Source: Impatiens glandulifera (lineage: Eukaryota > Streptophyta > Magnoliopsida > Ericales > Balsaminaceae). Taken from it: a DNA stretch of 64,000 bases. Each line of letters begins with the position of its first letter. Positions within the stretch are counted from its first letter, which is position 1. Of this stretch, positions 38,690 through 50,216 are shown piece after piece. Position numbers and translations under genes: made by a program. The notes below the pieces were generated by a model. It saw nothing but the letters and a program-made list of their open reading frames with translations, was not told the DNA's origin and did not search any database. The DNA lies in contig NC_061863.1 in assembly GCF_907164915.1 (NCBI RefSeq), positions 67,075,364 to 67,139,363 of the forward strand. Direction: 5' to 3'.

Positions 38690-39147
38690 CGTCTCGAAAT
38701 TCAGGCCAAGCTGACTCTGTAGCGACCTCATCAGGTCCAGCAAATTCTCTGCCTTCGCTGCTCAATCATCCTTCGTTGTTCAACCCATCCCCCCGTATGT
38801 TCAAATCATCTTTTCTTGCTTAAATTGATTTTGGATTCTTGGAATTTCAATTTTGTTTCTTCCAACTATTTACTACGTCTAGCTAGCCCTAGGGGAATTT
38901 GACTATCTCTGTTGGGATGATTCTTTAGATGGGTGTAATCCCAAATTCTCAATTCACCAAGAAACCAACTTTAAATCAGATTGTGATTAAGAATTGATAT
39001 ACTTAACTGGGTTCTTGTACTTTTTTTATTGTGATCAAATCTTTGTACAGGATTGTTGAGGAGTGGGTAGTTTATGACGAAGGATTGAGTTTCTAGCTGA
39101 GGGCGTAAAACAGTTGTAGTTGCTGCTGGAGTATTAGAGTCACAAAT
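38690..39147 (+). promoter_or_regulatory. 5' leader of the macro/CRAL-TRIO gene
   Basis: A leader exon begins near 38700 (CAGGCCAAGCTGACTCTG...). A donor-like CCCCGTATGTTC near 38793 and an acceptor TTGTACAG/GATTG near 39051 suggest a leader intron of about 250 bases. The main ATG is at 39148. Confidence 0.4.
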
Positions 39148-42100
39148 ATGTACAGAACTGTAGCTAATGCTGCTGACAGGGATGGATCACCTATTGACAA
39201 TGGTGATTCCATTGTCACATTGGATCAATTACCCTGTTGGAGTGATACTGAGTTCAGAAACTCATACGAGAATGAAGATCCAGCTTTCCCAAATTTGTAC
39301 TTTCCGGACCCTTTGGCATCTCCTTCAGACGCGGAGAGCAGTGGCAATGGAATGATGTCTAGATTTCCTGTAGATCATGAAATCAACTCTAAGATATATT
39401 TGTGGAGAGGGAATCCTTGGAACATTGAGGTTGATGCTGTTGTCAATTCCACAAATGAGGTGAGCTGTTAAAACCTTGCAAAGCAGTATCTTTGCCTTTT
39501 GAGTTAGTTTCTGATTGCCGATCCATTTCATTAGTTATTTAGATCCAACAGAAATGCACCTACAAACCAAAGTTGTAATCTAAATTAGTAAATACTTTCA
39601 ACAATCTCATGTATCACACAGGGCTTAGATGAGGCACAAAGTAGCTCAGGGTTACATGCAGCTGCTGGGCCTGGTCTTGCTGAAGAATGTGCAACTCTGG
39701 TAAGAGAACAATATTAAAATTATAGGAACACCTTCTCTTTTATTACTAACTTCCTTTTTACTGTGTGACCTTAATTATCGAATAGAAAATATATGTATAG
39801 ATGTTAAATCTTACAAGAAGATATAGATTTCAAACTAGAGATTTGATTTAATTTAATATTACGTCAGTTCTTCTTAGAAACTATTGCTGATGCTGGAAGC
39901 TGGACGGGAAAGTGTATTGGATGTTTTAAGGATGAATTGTCATTGAACATCTGACGATTGATCTTATTTTGTTTATATTCATAGGGTGGCTGTCGAACGG
40001 GTATGGCAAAGGTTACTAATGCATATGATCTTCCTGCTAGGTGAGCATCTAGTTCATCATCAGCTACTTTTCAGTTACGTGCTATTCATACTAGGGATAT
40101 ACCTTTTGGATCATATACTTCTTTACTAGAAGTATATCTTATTTATTGTTCATCCTGTTTTAACCTCTTCATGCTGAAATGCTCAACTGAAATTTTACAA
40201 TTTCATTTCAACAATGTTTAGTATTATATTTATCCCTTACAAATATATCACCAACTATATCTTATACTCATCTACTGCTGTATTTAAGGAAGTTTTTGAA
40301 GAACAAAGATCATACATAATACACATTTTTTATAATGTTTCCAGGGAAGATCTTCAAGTATATCAGAGAATTTGTAACTTGAGAGTATTTTCATGTTTCT
40401 GAATTGTTTGTTTTATTGGGAGTGAATGATTCTTGTTTACACAGGTTAATTATTTATCTCAAGAATCTTTTTGAGACGTGAACTTGTACTTAGTTCATCT
40501 AGAACTAACCTACTTCATATTCTTTAGGAGGGTTATTCATACTGTTGGTCCAAAGTATGCTGTAAAATATCATACTGCTGCGGAGAATGCATTGAGTCAC
40601 TGTTACAGGTCTTGCCTGGAACTTCTTGTCGAAAACGGTCTTCAGAGGTCAGTAGCAGCAAAACTATCTGTTAATGTATTTGAAGTTGGTCTATCAAAAA
40701 GGTCATGAAAATCATATAGCTGGATTGATGCAGTATTGCCATGGGGTGTATATACACGGAGGCAAAAAATTATCCTCGTGAACCAGCAGCACATGTGGCT
40801 ATAAGTGAGATTTTCTCTTCTTATTTTCGCTGTTTAAGCTGTTGCATGTCTTTTTATGTGCATGTTCTTGCTGTGAGTTGTATAACAGATCATTAACATG
40901 CTAAGGGCAGTATGATAGAACTAAAAAAAGTAACTACTGGATAATGAAGATCAGCGTTTCTAGAGAATATGATTATAAAGTGTCATAAAACCTAAATCTC
41001 TGAAAATGAAGTGTTGAATGCAGGATACTGATTTTTAAGTGCCGAATTAGTCAAGTTTATCAAAAATAAATGTTGAATAAATCAAATGAAAATATCTGAA
41101 TTTTAACTCTTTTGAGTTGGTTTGGTAAAATGTGTAACTAATGTCTGAAAAGTACTTAAAGACTGTTTTATTTTTCTGAAAAAGGTTAACTTTTATTAAA
41201 AAAAAGCGAAAGATGCGTTCAAACGTTACAAAATGGAAGGAAAAAGTACTTAAAAAGACTGTTTTACCCTTGTAGTGACGTGATTTGATTATTTTCAAGG
41301 GTTAAAGTTGTATTTTGTACGCACCTACTATCTTACCGAGTTAAGCCATGTATAGATCAACATATTAAGCCCATATTTTAACTTAATTTGAGTTGGAATC
41401 TAAATAATTGATTGACTTAGATAATATTTATGAAATAAACTTATTTTAAATAAGCACTTAATTGCTTAGATTAAATGATAAGTTGTGTTGTCAAACAATG
41501 CCCAAGTAGAATACATGTGAGCTAGGTTAACTATAATGTATTTATGAACCTGTTTATTATGTTGGTACATAAACTTATTATCCTTGTCGTCGTTCTAATT
41601 AGGAACTGTACGAAGATTTCTTGAAAAACAAAAAGAAAAAATAACAGCTGTAGTGTTTTGTACTACAACAGTACTTGACACAGAGATATATAAGAGGTAC
41701 ATTACTCTAAATTTGACTATATTCTTAATCTGGATTCATGTGAAATTTTACTGCGTCTGTATCTCTCATAGCATTTTCACAATGTAGGTTACTTCCCCTT
41801 TACTTTCCTCGGGATCAACATGAAGAAGAAGTAGCCATATTAAAGCTTCCTGCTGATGTTGGGGATGAAAATGGAGAGACTGTTATCGTTGAGCGCAAGA
41901 TCAGGATAAAACCTTTGCCCAATGTAAAAAGGAATGTTGCGAAACCACTCCAAGAATCCATGGATCTCCCTGTTAGTGATGTTGGTTTGACAAGACGGTT
42001 AGTATGCATGGAAGTTTTCCTTGTCTTTTAAATTCTAGTTTTTTTCTTTCTTTCTCTTTTTTCCTTCGTCTCTTCTTGCATTCTTATTGGTTAAGTTTAT

Positions 42101-43943
42101 TTGTCAATGCCATGCCCTTAATCCAGTGATTATATGCATGCAGTTTCCATTACCTTTCTTTCTTGGTTTCTTACGCCTTTTGTCATTATTTTGTATATCT
42201 GGAGTCATATTTGGATCCATTGATTTCTATTTTTTTTAAATGGTCATGAAGACTAGAACCCATTACCTTGTGTTCATAAGCCTTGCGCTCTACCAATCAC
42301 CGAGCTAAATGAGCCTTCCATATTTGGATCCATTGAACTCATTCATTTTTTTATAAACAGAAACTCTGCATATATGGAGTCATATTTGGATCCTGCTTTC
42401 ATGTCACTAATCAAGGATCCAGATCAAAGACGTAAGGAGCAATGGGAAAAAACTGCTCAAGCACAGAACAGATGGAATTGTGCTAAAGTACTTGGTTTTG
42501 GCGACCTGGGAGGCCCTCCATTGTCTGCTGCAGAAGAATACTCACTTCATTCTCGTTATCTTGCTAAAGCAAATTCTCTCAACCTGTCTGAAATTGCAGA
42601 AATGAAAATTGTGTAAGCAAATGCTGTGTAGTTTGATAACTTGTTGACTTTGTAAGCTACTGTTTCTCCCATTGAATTTAATCAAAAATTGTAGTATGAC
42701 TTTTATGAGGGCTTTTCATAAGATTAGTCTTTTCAAGCATTGTTGACATTCTTAAAATGGCTTTCAGCTATCGTGGTGGTGTGGATAGTGAAGGCCATCC
42801 AGTGATGGTTATAGTGGGAGCACATTTTCTGCTGCGATGTCTTGACCTAGAGAGATTTGTCCTGTATGTTGTTAAGGTGAAATGTCCTCTGCTGCTTTTC
42901 CTCTTTAATTCTCCATTTCTTGCTGCACTGTTTCATTCTTTTTACTCTTCCATTGATTATTGGAGTTTAACAATGCAGGAGTTTGAACCCCTGATCCAGA
43001 AGCCATATACTCTTGTTTATTTACATTCTGCAGCATCTTTACAAGTGTAAGTTTCAAATACTTCAATAAATCTTAGGACTTCAACTTATCCTTGTATTTT
43101 TCTTTAAATAAGTTGAGACTTTTCATAGCTTTTTGAAAGTAGACCCATGCTAAGAGACCTTTAGTTTCTACTATTCTCTAAGAATTTCTAGATTGACTAA
43201 TTGTTGAGTTAAGAATCTTTCTATTTGGAAACACTTTTTCTTTATGATAAAACGCCAATAAATATCTGAAATTGTGTCTCTTGATTTCATCTGGATACAC
43301 ATCCAGATAAGAGAATGTTCTCTTTGTCTCTCAATTAAATGATGTTGTCTTGCCTTTGAATTATTGTTGGAGAAAACAGGCAACCTGACTTGGGATGGAT
43401 GAGAAGATTACAGCAAATACTTGGAAGAAAGCACCAAAAGAATTTGCATGTATGCAAAAGTTTTGTAGCTGTTTTCCCATTAAAAGAATCAAAATCAACT
43501 AGCCGATCTGTTTATGCTATGTGCAGGCTATATACGTTCTTCATCCTACTTTTGGGCTTAAAGCTGCAGTCATGGGTTTGCAACTGTTAGTAGACAGTGT
43601 GGTATGTCTCTAATAATTTACATATATAGTAATTATTGTGGTTTAGAGGCACACTCATTTTTGGAAACTTAAACATTTAGGTGTGGAAAAAAGTTGTATA
43701 TGTTGATAGGCTTTTGCAGCTATTCAAATATGTTCCACGCGAGCAACTCACCATCCCTGACTTTGTTTTCCAGTTAAGTTTTTTCTTCTTCTTCTTTCCC
43801 TTCATTATCTGGGCTTTAAGACTGCGTTCTATCTGACTTTTGAAGTTCGATTTCGTTCCAGGCATGATTTGGAAGTGAATGGAGGAAAAGGCGTAATTGT
43901 GGACCCCAGAACAAAGTATGTGTATCAACGTCCTCAGAGCTGA
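39148..43943 (+). CDS. Macro domain plus CRAL-TRIO (SEC14) protein, GDAP2-like
   Basis: Fourteen exons: 39148-39459, 39622-39699, 39985-40040, 40528-40647, 40734-40804, 41603-41696, 41788-41997, 42361-42612, 42768-42876, 42979-43046, 43380-43449, 43527-43601, 43681-43772, 43862-43943. They join in phase to 562 residues, the length I recall for At1g69340. The macro domain spans about residues 82-245, with VDAVVNSTNE, AAAGPGLAEECATLGGCRTG and VIHTVGPKY, which form the ADP-ribose pocket. The CRAL-TRIO domain spans about residues 395-550 (HPVMVIVGAHFLLRCLDLER, YTLVYLHSAAS, IYVLHPTFGLKAAV, LFKYVPREQLTIPDFV). The pairing of domains matches animal GDAP2. Binding of ADP-ribose and of a lipid is known for the families; the role in plants is unknown. 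Intron 7 carries a SINE and a copy of the exon 8 start. Confidence 0.94.
42224..42318 (-). mobile_element. tRNA-derived SINE with 18-bp target duplication
   Basis: On the minus strand it starts GAAGGCTCATTTAGCTCGG. TAGCTCGGTGATTGGTAGAGC is a tRNA-like A-box region, GGGTTCTAGTC is the B box, and an A-rich tail (TTTAAAAAAAAT) closes it. CATATTTGGATCCATTGA flanks it perfectly on both sides (42206-42223 and 42319-42336). It lies in intron 7 of the macro gene, antisense, about 40 bases before exon 8. Confidence 0.88.
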
Positions 43944-44224
43944 GACTGTTCTTGGGGTTTAATTCGTATATTTTGGGATTCTTTGTGGTTGAGTTGTTAT
44001 TTGTTGATTTGTTCACTAGTTGATCTTCATTCCTTTATTTGTGGCACTTGATTCTTTTATGTTTCTAATGGGGTTCTATGTTGTTCACTGGTATTCATAT
44101 AAATATATATTTTTTTCTTTTGAGGGGTGTGATTTGTGAATGACAATAAATGTTTGCTCTCTTCTGTACTTTTTATTAATGTCTGATGATGCAGATAATT
44201 GAAAATGGTTTCTATTGATGAACT

Positions 44225-44225
<1 letters not shown>

Positions 44226-44280
<55 letters not shown>
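44226..44280. repeat. 55-base T homopolymer
   Basis: An uninterrupted run of about 55 T residues lies 280 bases past the macro gene stop codon. It could be an A-tail of an inserted retroelement on the minus strand, but no body was recognised next to it. The length may be inexact from sequencing. Confidence 0.95.
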
Positions 44281-44286
<6 letters not shown>

Positions 44287-44939
44287 CTCATGTTATTTTG
44301 TTCAAATTTTAATGTTAATGCAGGAGTGGTGGCCAACGGACGTTTTAAATAAAAATGGTTCTATTGTCCAAATCATTTATTAAGACAATATTTTATGAGA
44401 ATACATAAAATGTTCAAGTGTTTAACTATAGGAGGACTGAAAATGAGTCAATTGGTTAAATTTGTTTTATTAAAAAAAAACATATAACTTAAATTTATTT
44501 TTTTTAGTGAGAATAGAACATAAAAGGTATTTTTGTTGAGAATATAAAATATTCCACCTAAAGTGTTTTAATAAATAAAATTGACTTTTTGGACATGTAC
44601 TTTTAGTTATATATATTTTAAATTAAAGTTTATTTTCTAAAAAAAAAAAAAACTAATAAGACTCTCATTTATAACTTAAAAGGCATTTTTAGGAATGGAA
44701 CAAACTATTTAGGTATGTATAGTTTGGATTCTAATAGATATTTATCTGGCTTAGAGATTCTTTATATAAATAATTAAATTTTATTTATTTTGTTAGATTA
44801 TTATAAGAGATTGTTATTGAGTGGTGGATATTTAAAACTAGAAAATTTCATTCTCAAACGAGCCTTAAAATATTCTGCAAATTTTATATTTTTTAGCTTG
44901 AAAGAAGAGAATTAAAACAATTTTTTTTGGTCGTTGGAG

Positions 44940-45002
<63 letters not shown>
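44940..45002. repeat. ATA trinucleotide microsatellite
   Basis: About 21 AAT/ATA units sit just upstream of the probable CLPF leader. Confidence 0.95.
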
Positions 45003-45449
45003 TAATCCATCCAAATCCAATGGTTTTGTTTTCTGCGAGAGTGAGAGGAGGAGAAGCAGAAGACCTGAAAAATCTCCCGTCCGGCGGTCGGAGGTAAGAG
45101 TTCTTTTCTCCGGCGACATAATGTAAACATATTCCTCTATCTATACCTCATATAGCATGATCGTCGTTAAAAAAAAAAATGCCTTGTTAATATTTCAGTT
45201 CCTGGAATTCCTTCCACAAATTGTTTATTCCTTCCTACTCACCAATTTCTGTTCAAAATTAGCCGAGGCAGGCGCTTTTGTCATCACATTTGCTTCTGGT
45301 GTTGATTTATTCTTTCATTCATTCATGTGATGTACATCTCATTGTCTGTTCTGTGAAATCCTATTTGTACAAGATTTAACCTTTTTTTTTTCTGCTTTTG
45401 TTTTTGCATGAGAAGGCCTATGTTGTAAGGGTGGTGCTTCTTTTGAACA

Positions 45450-48186
45450 ATGGTGCCAGTTAATCCAGCTAGTCCTACATCAGTTCCAGGAAGCAGTGGC
45501 ATATACGATTCTGTAAAATTTATAGGGGGGCAGTTAAGGTTTATAAAGAGAAGCCGTCCTTCTTTTGAAGGCTCGTGCCCTAGGAATTTGGATGTGAATA
45601 GAATAGCCTCAACATGGAATGTTAATGGATTGAGGAAACGAAATGTGAAAGCTAAGGCTAGATGGTTGTTTAGGGGAGGTGAAGAAGAACTTGATGCTAA
45701 ATCAGAACAAAGTGAGAGTGCAAACGAAGATATATTGATTTTCTTTTTCCAGCTGGACTTGCAAACTCAAGTACAGGTTTGATGATCTTCATAAGTTGTT
45801 CAGTTAATGTTTATGTTGCAAATTGTGTTGTTTACTCAAAACCCAACGGAATTTATTCTGGCAGCGTGCTTTGAACCTTGAGCAATATGATATTGCCAAC
45901 AATCTGAGGAAGAAGCTTTCACAGGTTAGATCATTTGGAGCTCTTCAAAAAGTGTTGTTGACAGGGCATCAAATCTTTTTAACTAAAAATTACCAACGTT
46001 TTAGATGGTTTGGAAGCTTCACTAATAAAATGTTTGTGATTTGGAAGGTCGAAGAAGAACTGGTAAAGCAACAAGAAGTAAGAAGGGGATCATCCTCAAA
46101 AAGTGAAGCACAGGATATCGCTATAAGCTTGTTACGATTGAGGTACTTCTGATTATTGTGTAATTGTATCCGCTCCTTTATCTGTTGTATTATGGCTTTA
46201 TAATGTTTGATAAAATTGGAAATTGTGTACTGAATTCATAATTAGTTTGTGTAAAATATTATATAGAATACTTCTAAAATTACTTTTAGTACAATTTAAC
46301 AAATTAAGTGTTTAGTTAAGTAATGTTGACTTAAAATTCAACACTTGTTTTTGGATCTACTTGATGATTTAAAGTGGGTTACTCAATTCAGTTATCAAAC
46401 TGTCTTAAAGGAAAAGTACTGAACCTATTGAGATTAAGGGATAAGTCTGGATGGAAGAACAATCAGAAAAATAACAAAAGAATATTTAATCCCTTGTGCT
46501 CTACCACTGACCTAAGCGAGCCTTTCGATTTTCTGCTATTCTAATCCTTAGGTTTTGCTGTAATAATAAATTTATGTTATACAGATGTTATCGCATTCAT
46601 TGATAACATGTAAAGCCTTAAACTGCCTTTTGTTGCTCTCTTTACTACAGTGCAGATCTACAGAATGCAATCCAGAAAGAAAACTATGGCATGGCAGCAG
46701 AATTACGGGATAGAATTTCTAAACTCGAGGCAGAATCCCTTGCTGCCACAGCAAAAGCTCAACTCTATGAGAAGGCTCAGTATGCATTTAGATTGGGACA
46801 GAAAGTAAAACACAAGATTTTTGGTACATCCTTGTTGGTAAACTGATGTGGATAGAATTGTCTTTTGACAGCCTTTTCAAACTCAGTTTCAGTTCTACAT
46901 TGTTTCCACTAGATTCTTATATAAGTTCCTGGTTTGTATGAAAATACGCAATCAACAAAATGACTTGTTGTTTTGAGTATTCTGAACAAATTTTGAGACC
47001 TGATTTTGTGACATCTCCCATCAGGCTATAGAGCTGTGGTGTGTGGAATGGATCCAATATGCTGCGAGTCAACTACATGGAGAGAAGCTGCTCAGGTTAA
47101 AAAACTGTCTCGTGGTCCAGATCAGCCATTTTACCAGGTCAGAATTGTTTTGATGTTTGTTTCCAATAACTGTAAATATCACTTGGGACAGAGATTTCAA
47201 CATCTAAGATGATCAAAACTATGAATTTTACTTCAAATAAGTAAATAATCTGCTCCATTGTAGTAAAATATTACACCTCAATACAAGACAACATCTTTCC
47301 TTGTTTTTGCTTTAATCCAAGTTTCAGCCCAGGAGTTTGACTTGTGGCCACAATTTTGTGTAAATTGAGTCTTCGAAAACTGGTAATTTGCCACAATTTG
47401 GTTGGAAAATCATCAAAACTAAAATTTCATGTTTTTTTTTTGTTTGGTATAAGTTTGTCTCTTTTCATTATGATCCAAATAATTTTTTGGATGATGATTC
47501 AGATTCTACTGTTATTTTTTACTTTAATTGGTTATATTTTATGGATCATAATCCAAATTATTGTATAGATTACTGTGATTTTTTGCAAACATAACAAATG
47601 TATGTTTTTCCAGCTCATGATCCAAATTATAAAATGTGATGAAAACAGCTGGTTATATATGACATTTTTTAGCCAATGGCCATATCTAGAATCAAATATA
47701 GAATCTAGAATCAAATATCTGAAAATCAGGGATAGAAGGAAATCAAAGATTGTATACATTCTTTCCATTACAGTTATAACCTTGTATAGGTTCAAGTTGT
47801 TATGAAGCCGAGTTCCTATAACTTGGCACTTCTTTTGCAGGTATTAGTTGACGTACATGTTGACCCCAATCTGCTTGTTACATACGGTAATTAAGATATC
47901 TTGATCTTTTTGTTCATCAGATTGATAATAAGTGGAACTTAATACAATTTCCTTTGAACAATTAATTAATATGTTGTATTTTTTTACAGTTGCTGAGGAA
48001 AATTTACTAGCGATGGAGGAACCAGACTTGAACGGATTTGATCATCCTTATTTGTCTTTCCTATTCTATGGAGCGGATGCAGCTGGTGATTTCATCCCAA
48101 TAAAGCAGTTGAGAGAAAAGTTCAATCGACCCAGGCATGAGCTGCCATACGATCCCACGGAAGAGGGTGGTGGACAAGCTGCTTAG
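45450..48186 (+). CDS. CLPF: CLPF, plastid Clp protease adaptor (UVR plus YccV domains)
   Basis: Seven exons, 45450-45776, 45865-45924, 46048-46142, 46651-46823, 47025-47137, 47841-47886 and 47990-48186, join in phase to 336 residues. The N-terminus is a plausible plastid transit peptide (MVPVNPASPTSVPGSS start). A conserved block SESANEDILIFFFQLDL is followed by two UVR-like helices (LEQYDIANNLRKKLSQ and ADLQNAIQKENYGMAAELRD). The YccV/hemimethylated-DNA-binding-like domain spans about residues 215-330, with FRLGQKVKHKIFGYRAVVCG, PFYQVLVDVHVDPN and AGDFIPIKQLREKFNRPRHE. In Arabidopsis CLPF works with CLPS1 to deliver substrates such as GluTR to the plastid Clp protease. All key blocks are intact. 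The upstream gene ends 1.5 kb away and MINE1 follows 670 bases downstream on the same strand. Confidence 0.93.
46484..46530 (-). mobile_element. 5' fragment of a tRNA-derived SINE in CLPF intron 3
   Basis: On the minus strand AAGGCTCGCTTAGGTCAGTG and GTAGAGCACAAGG match the 5' part of the SINE at 42224-42318 around the A box. No B box or clear duplication was found, so this is a truncated copy. Confidence 0.5.
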
Positions 48187-48852
48187 TTAGGCCCTTCGTC
48201 GCATCAAGAACAAAATAAAGAAAACACTTTAAGCAGCAATTATTTACATATAATCTTAGTTTAGCTCGTTTCCAAATCCTAAAACAACTTTGTAGATGGG
48301 AATGAATCTGAAAATTGTAATATGATGGCACCAAATAAAACTTTTTGAGACTACAAATTTTATAGTATGTAAAGAAAATGGCTTCTTTTCCCATTTTTGA
48401 ATTTTTGAAAGAAGAGATGAAACTGAAGCAAATCCTAATGGTTTGTCAGGTTTGAAATGAAAGTCTTTTTATTATAATATAACTATAAAAATATATTTTA
48501 ATTAATGATTGGAGTGATTTTAATGAATGAAAAAAAAAATGATTTTGATTAAACTCGTAATTGAAGAAAAATCTTTAGGATATACGGATCCTACCAGGTG
48601 AAAGAAATGAGTATTATTGTATGATGGGCCGGATCTTTGAGTTCACTATCACCTACAGGCCCATAAGTGTATGGGCCAATACTATGGTCTTTGTGTGCTG
48701 GTCTTAAGCCCAAACCAAAAAAATAGGGGAAATGGGGGTGATTTCGGAATACTAAATTGAATCACAATTCGTCCGGAGCACTGTCGGAACGCACACTGTG
48801 TAAGGTCTCCTTAAAAACCCTAACTCCGAGAGTGGCGGTTCGAGAAATTCTT

Positions 48853-49660
48853 ATGGCGATTTCTGGAGATCTTAGAGTTTCTGCAACACTCGGATCACAT
48901 CCTGCTCATCATCGTCAGCTTCGGACCTCATCTCTTCCTTCTCGGGTATAATTTCTTCGATTCCTTCTCAATCGGAGTTTCTCTGTTGTATAATCATCGA
49001 TTCAACATCAAATCAATTCCATCAAACTGTTGTATTTCCTTGAATTGTTTGGATCTGAATTCCATCATACAGGTGGATTTCGTTCATTTTCTCGGAACAG
49101 CGTCTTCATCACGAGGTGACTTCAATAATCACATATTGCATTGCAAACCTAAACGTTCATCCTCCAGTCTGTTCAAGGAATACCAGCTCTCTCACAATTC
49201 TCTCAGCCAAGAAGCAGAGAATTTCCTTCTCAACGTGGTGAAAATGAACTTCTTCGAGCGTCTAGGTTTAGCCTGGAAGATAATATTTCCAACTCCGAAA
49301 ACCGTAAGGAATTCAAATGCAAAGATCGCCAAGCAACGTCTGAAGATGATACTATTCTCCGATAGATGCGCAGTTAGCGAAGAGGCGAAGCAGAAGATAG
49401 TGAGCAACATTGTTAACGCTTTATCGGATTTCGTGGAGATTGAATCGGAAGAGAAAGTTCAGCTTGCTGTCTCCACCGATGCCGATTTGGGGACTATTTA
49501 CTCGGTAACCGTTCCCGTCCGGCGAGTGAAGCCGGAATATCAGTTGGACGATGAGAGTGGATCGATAACCAATATTGAATACAGAGACGATGGGAAAGGT
49601 GGATCTGATACGGTTGATGTCACCTTTGATTTCTATCTCCCAACTGATCAATTTAATTAA
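48853..49660 (+). CDS. MINE1: MinE, plastid division topological specificity factor
   Basis: Two exons, 48853-48945 and 49073-49660, join in phase to 226 residues, close to the 229 of Arabidopsis MINE1. The ATG at 48853 begins a Ser/His/Arg-rich transit peptide (MAISGDLRVSATLGSHP). The MinE core is clear: the anti-MinCD part after NFFERLGLAWKIIFP, then AKQRLKMILFSDRCAVSEEA, QKIVSNIVNALSDFVEIESE and VQLAVSTDADLGTIYSVTVP. Plants add a C-terminal tail (YQLDDESG and the end LPTDQFN). The protein shapes MinD placement so that FtsZ rings form only at the plastid middle. A short ATT microsatellite lies just past the stop codon (49661-49683). Confidence 0.95.
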
Positions 49661-50216
49661 TTATTATTATTATTATTATTATTTGTGTACATATTTTCCA
49701 AAAAAAAATCATACATCTGTTTGTTGTTGTTTGGTAATTGTATGAACTTTGTTTTCTTTTATTTGGATTAATGAATTAATTATGTTTCTCTTTAGATTTT
49801 GAATTTCTTTTCATCAAATCTCATAATTTAAAATTGTAAGTTAATGGTGTTTCTAACTTTATATAACTTTAATAATAAAAAGTTTTCAAATTATGAGATT
49901 TGAATTAAGGGTCCAAAATTTCAATAATTAAAACACATTTTAAATTTAAATTATTATTTAAAAATTAATATAACATATAACTATTAAACCAAAAATTTAT
50001 CAAAATGAGGAAAACCCATCCTACCACAATGATCATCACTTTAATCAAGACTTATTTAATCAGAGTTAAACTAGTTCAATAAAAAGAATGTATATATCCA
50101 TTCAATTTAAACTTTGAAGATTTCTAAAGAGATCTTAATTGCGACAAGATTAAGATTCTCAAACACATGACTTTGTTTTGACAATGTTTACCACGAAAAG
50201 AAAGGCTTTGTTTCTT
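49661..50216. other. Intergenic DNA between the convergent MINE1 and IPK genes
   Basis: It holds an ATT tract of about 25 bases and AT-rich DNA. An inverted pair (CAAATCTCATAATTTAAAA near 49818, and TTTCAAATTATGAGATTTG near 49884) forms a hairpin of about 16 bp arms, which could be a small inverted repeat. No gene. Confidence 0.5.

Larger units (their letters stand above)
43944..45449. other. 3' flank of the macro gene and 5' region of CLPF
   Basis: It includes a 55-base T run, AT-rich filler and a 62-bp ATA microsatellite. From about 45010 a GA-rich stretch and CCGGCGGTCGGAG are probably the CLPF leader, with an intron between a donor GGAGGTAAGA (near 45092) and a later acceptor before the ATG at 45450. 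The frame at 44085-44336 is an artefact of the T run. Confidence 0.5.

Noticed and set aside
44085..44336. 83-residue lysine-rich ORF on the minus strand
   Set aside because: It is read through the 55-base T run, which encodes poly-lysine on that strand.
44865..45130. Two overlapping ORFs with long Tyr or Ile runs
   Set aside because: They are translations of the ATA microsatellite, not proteins.
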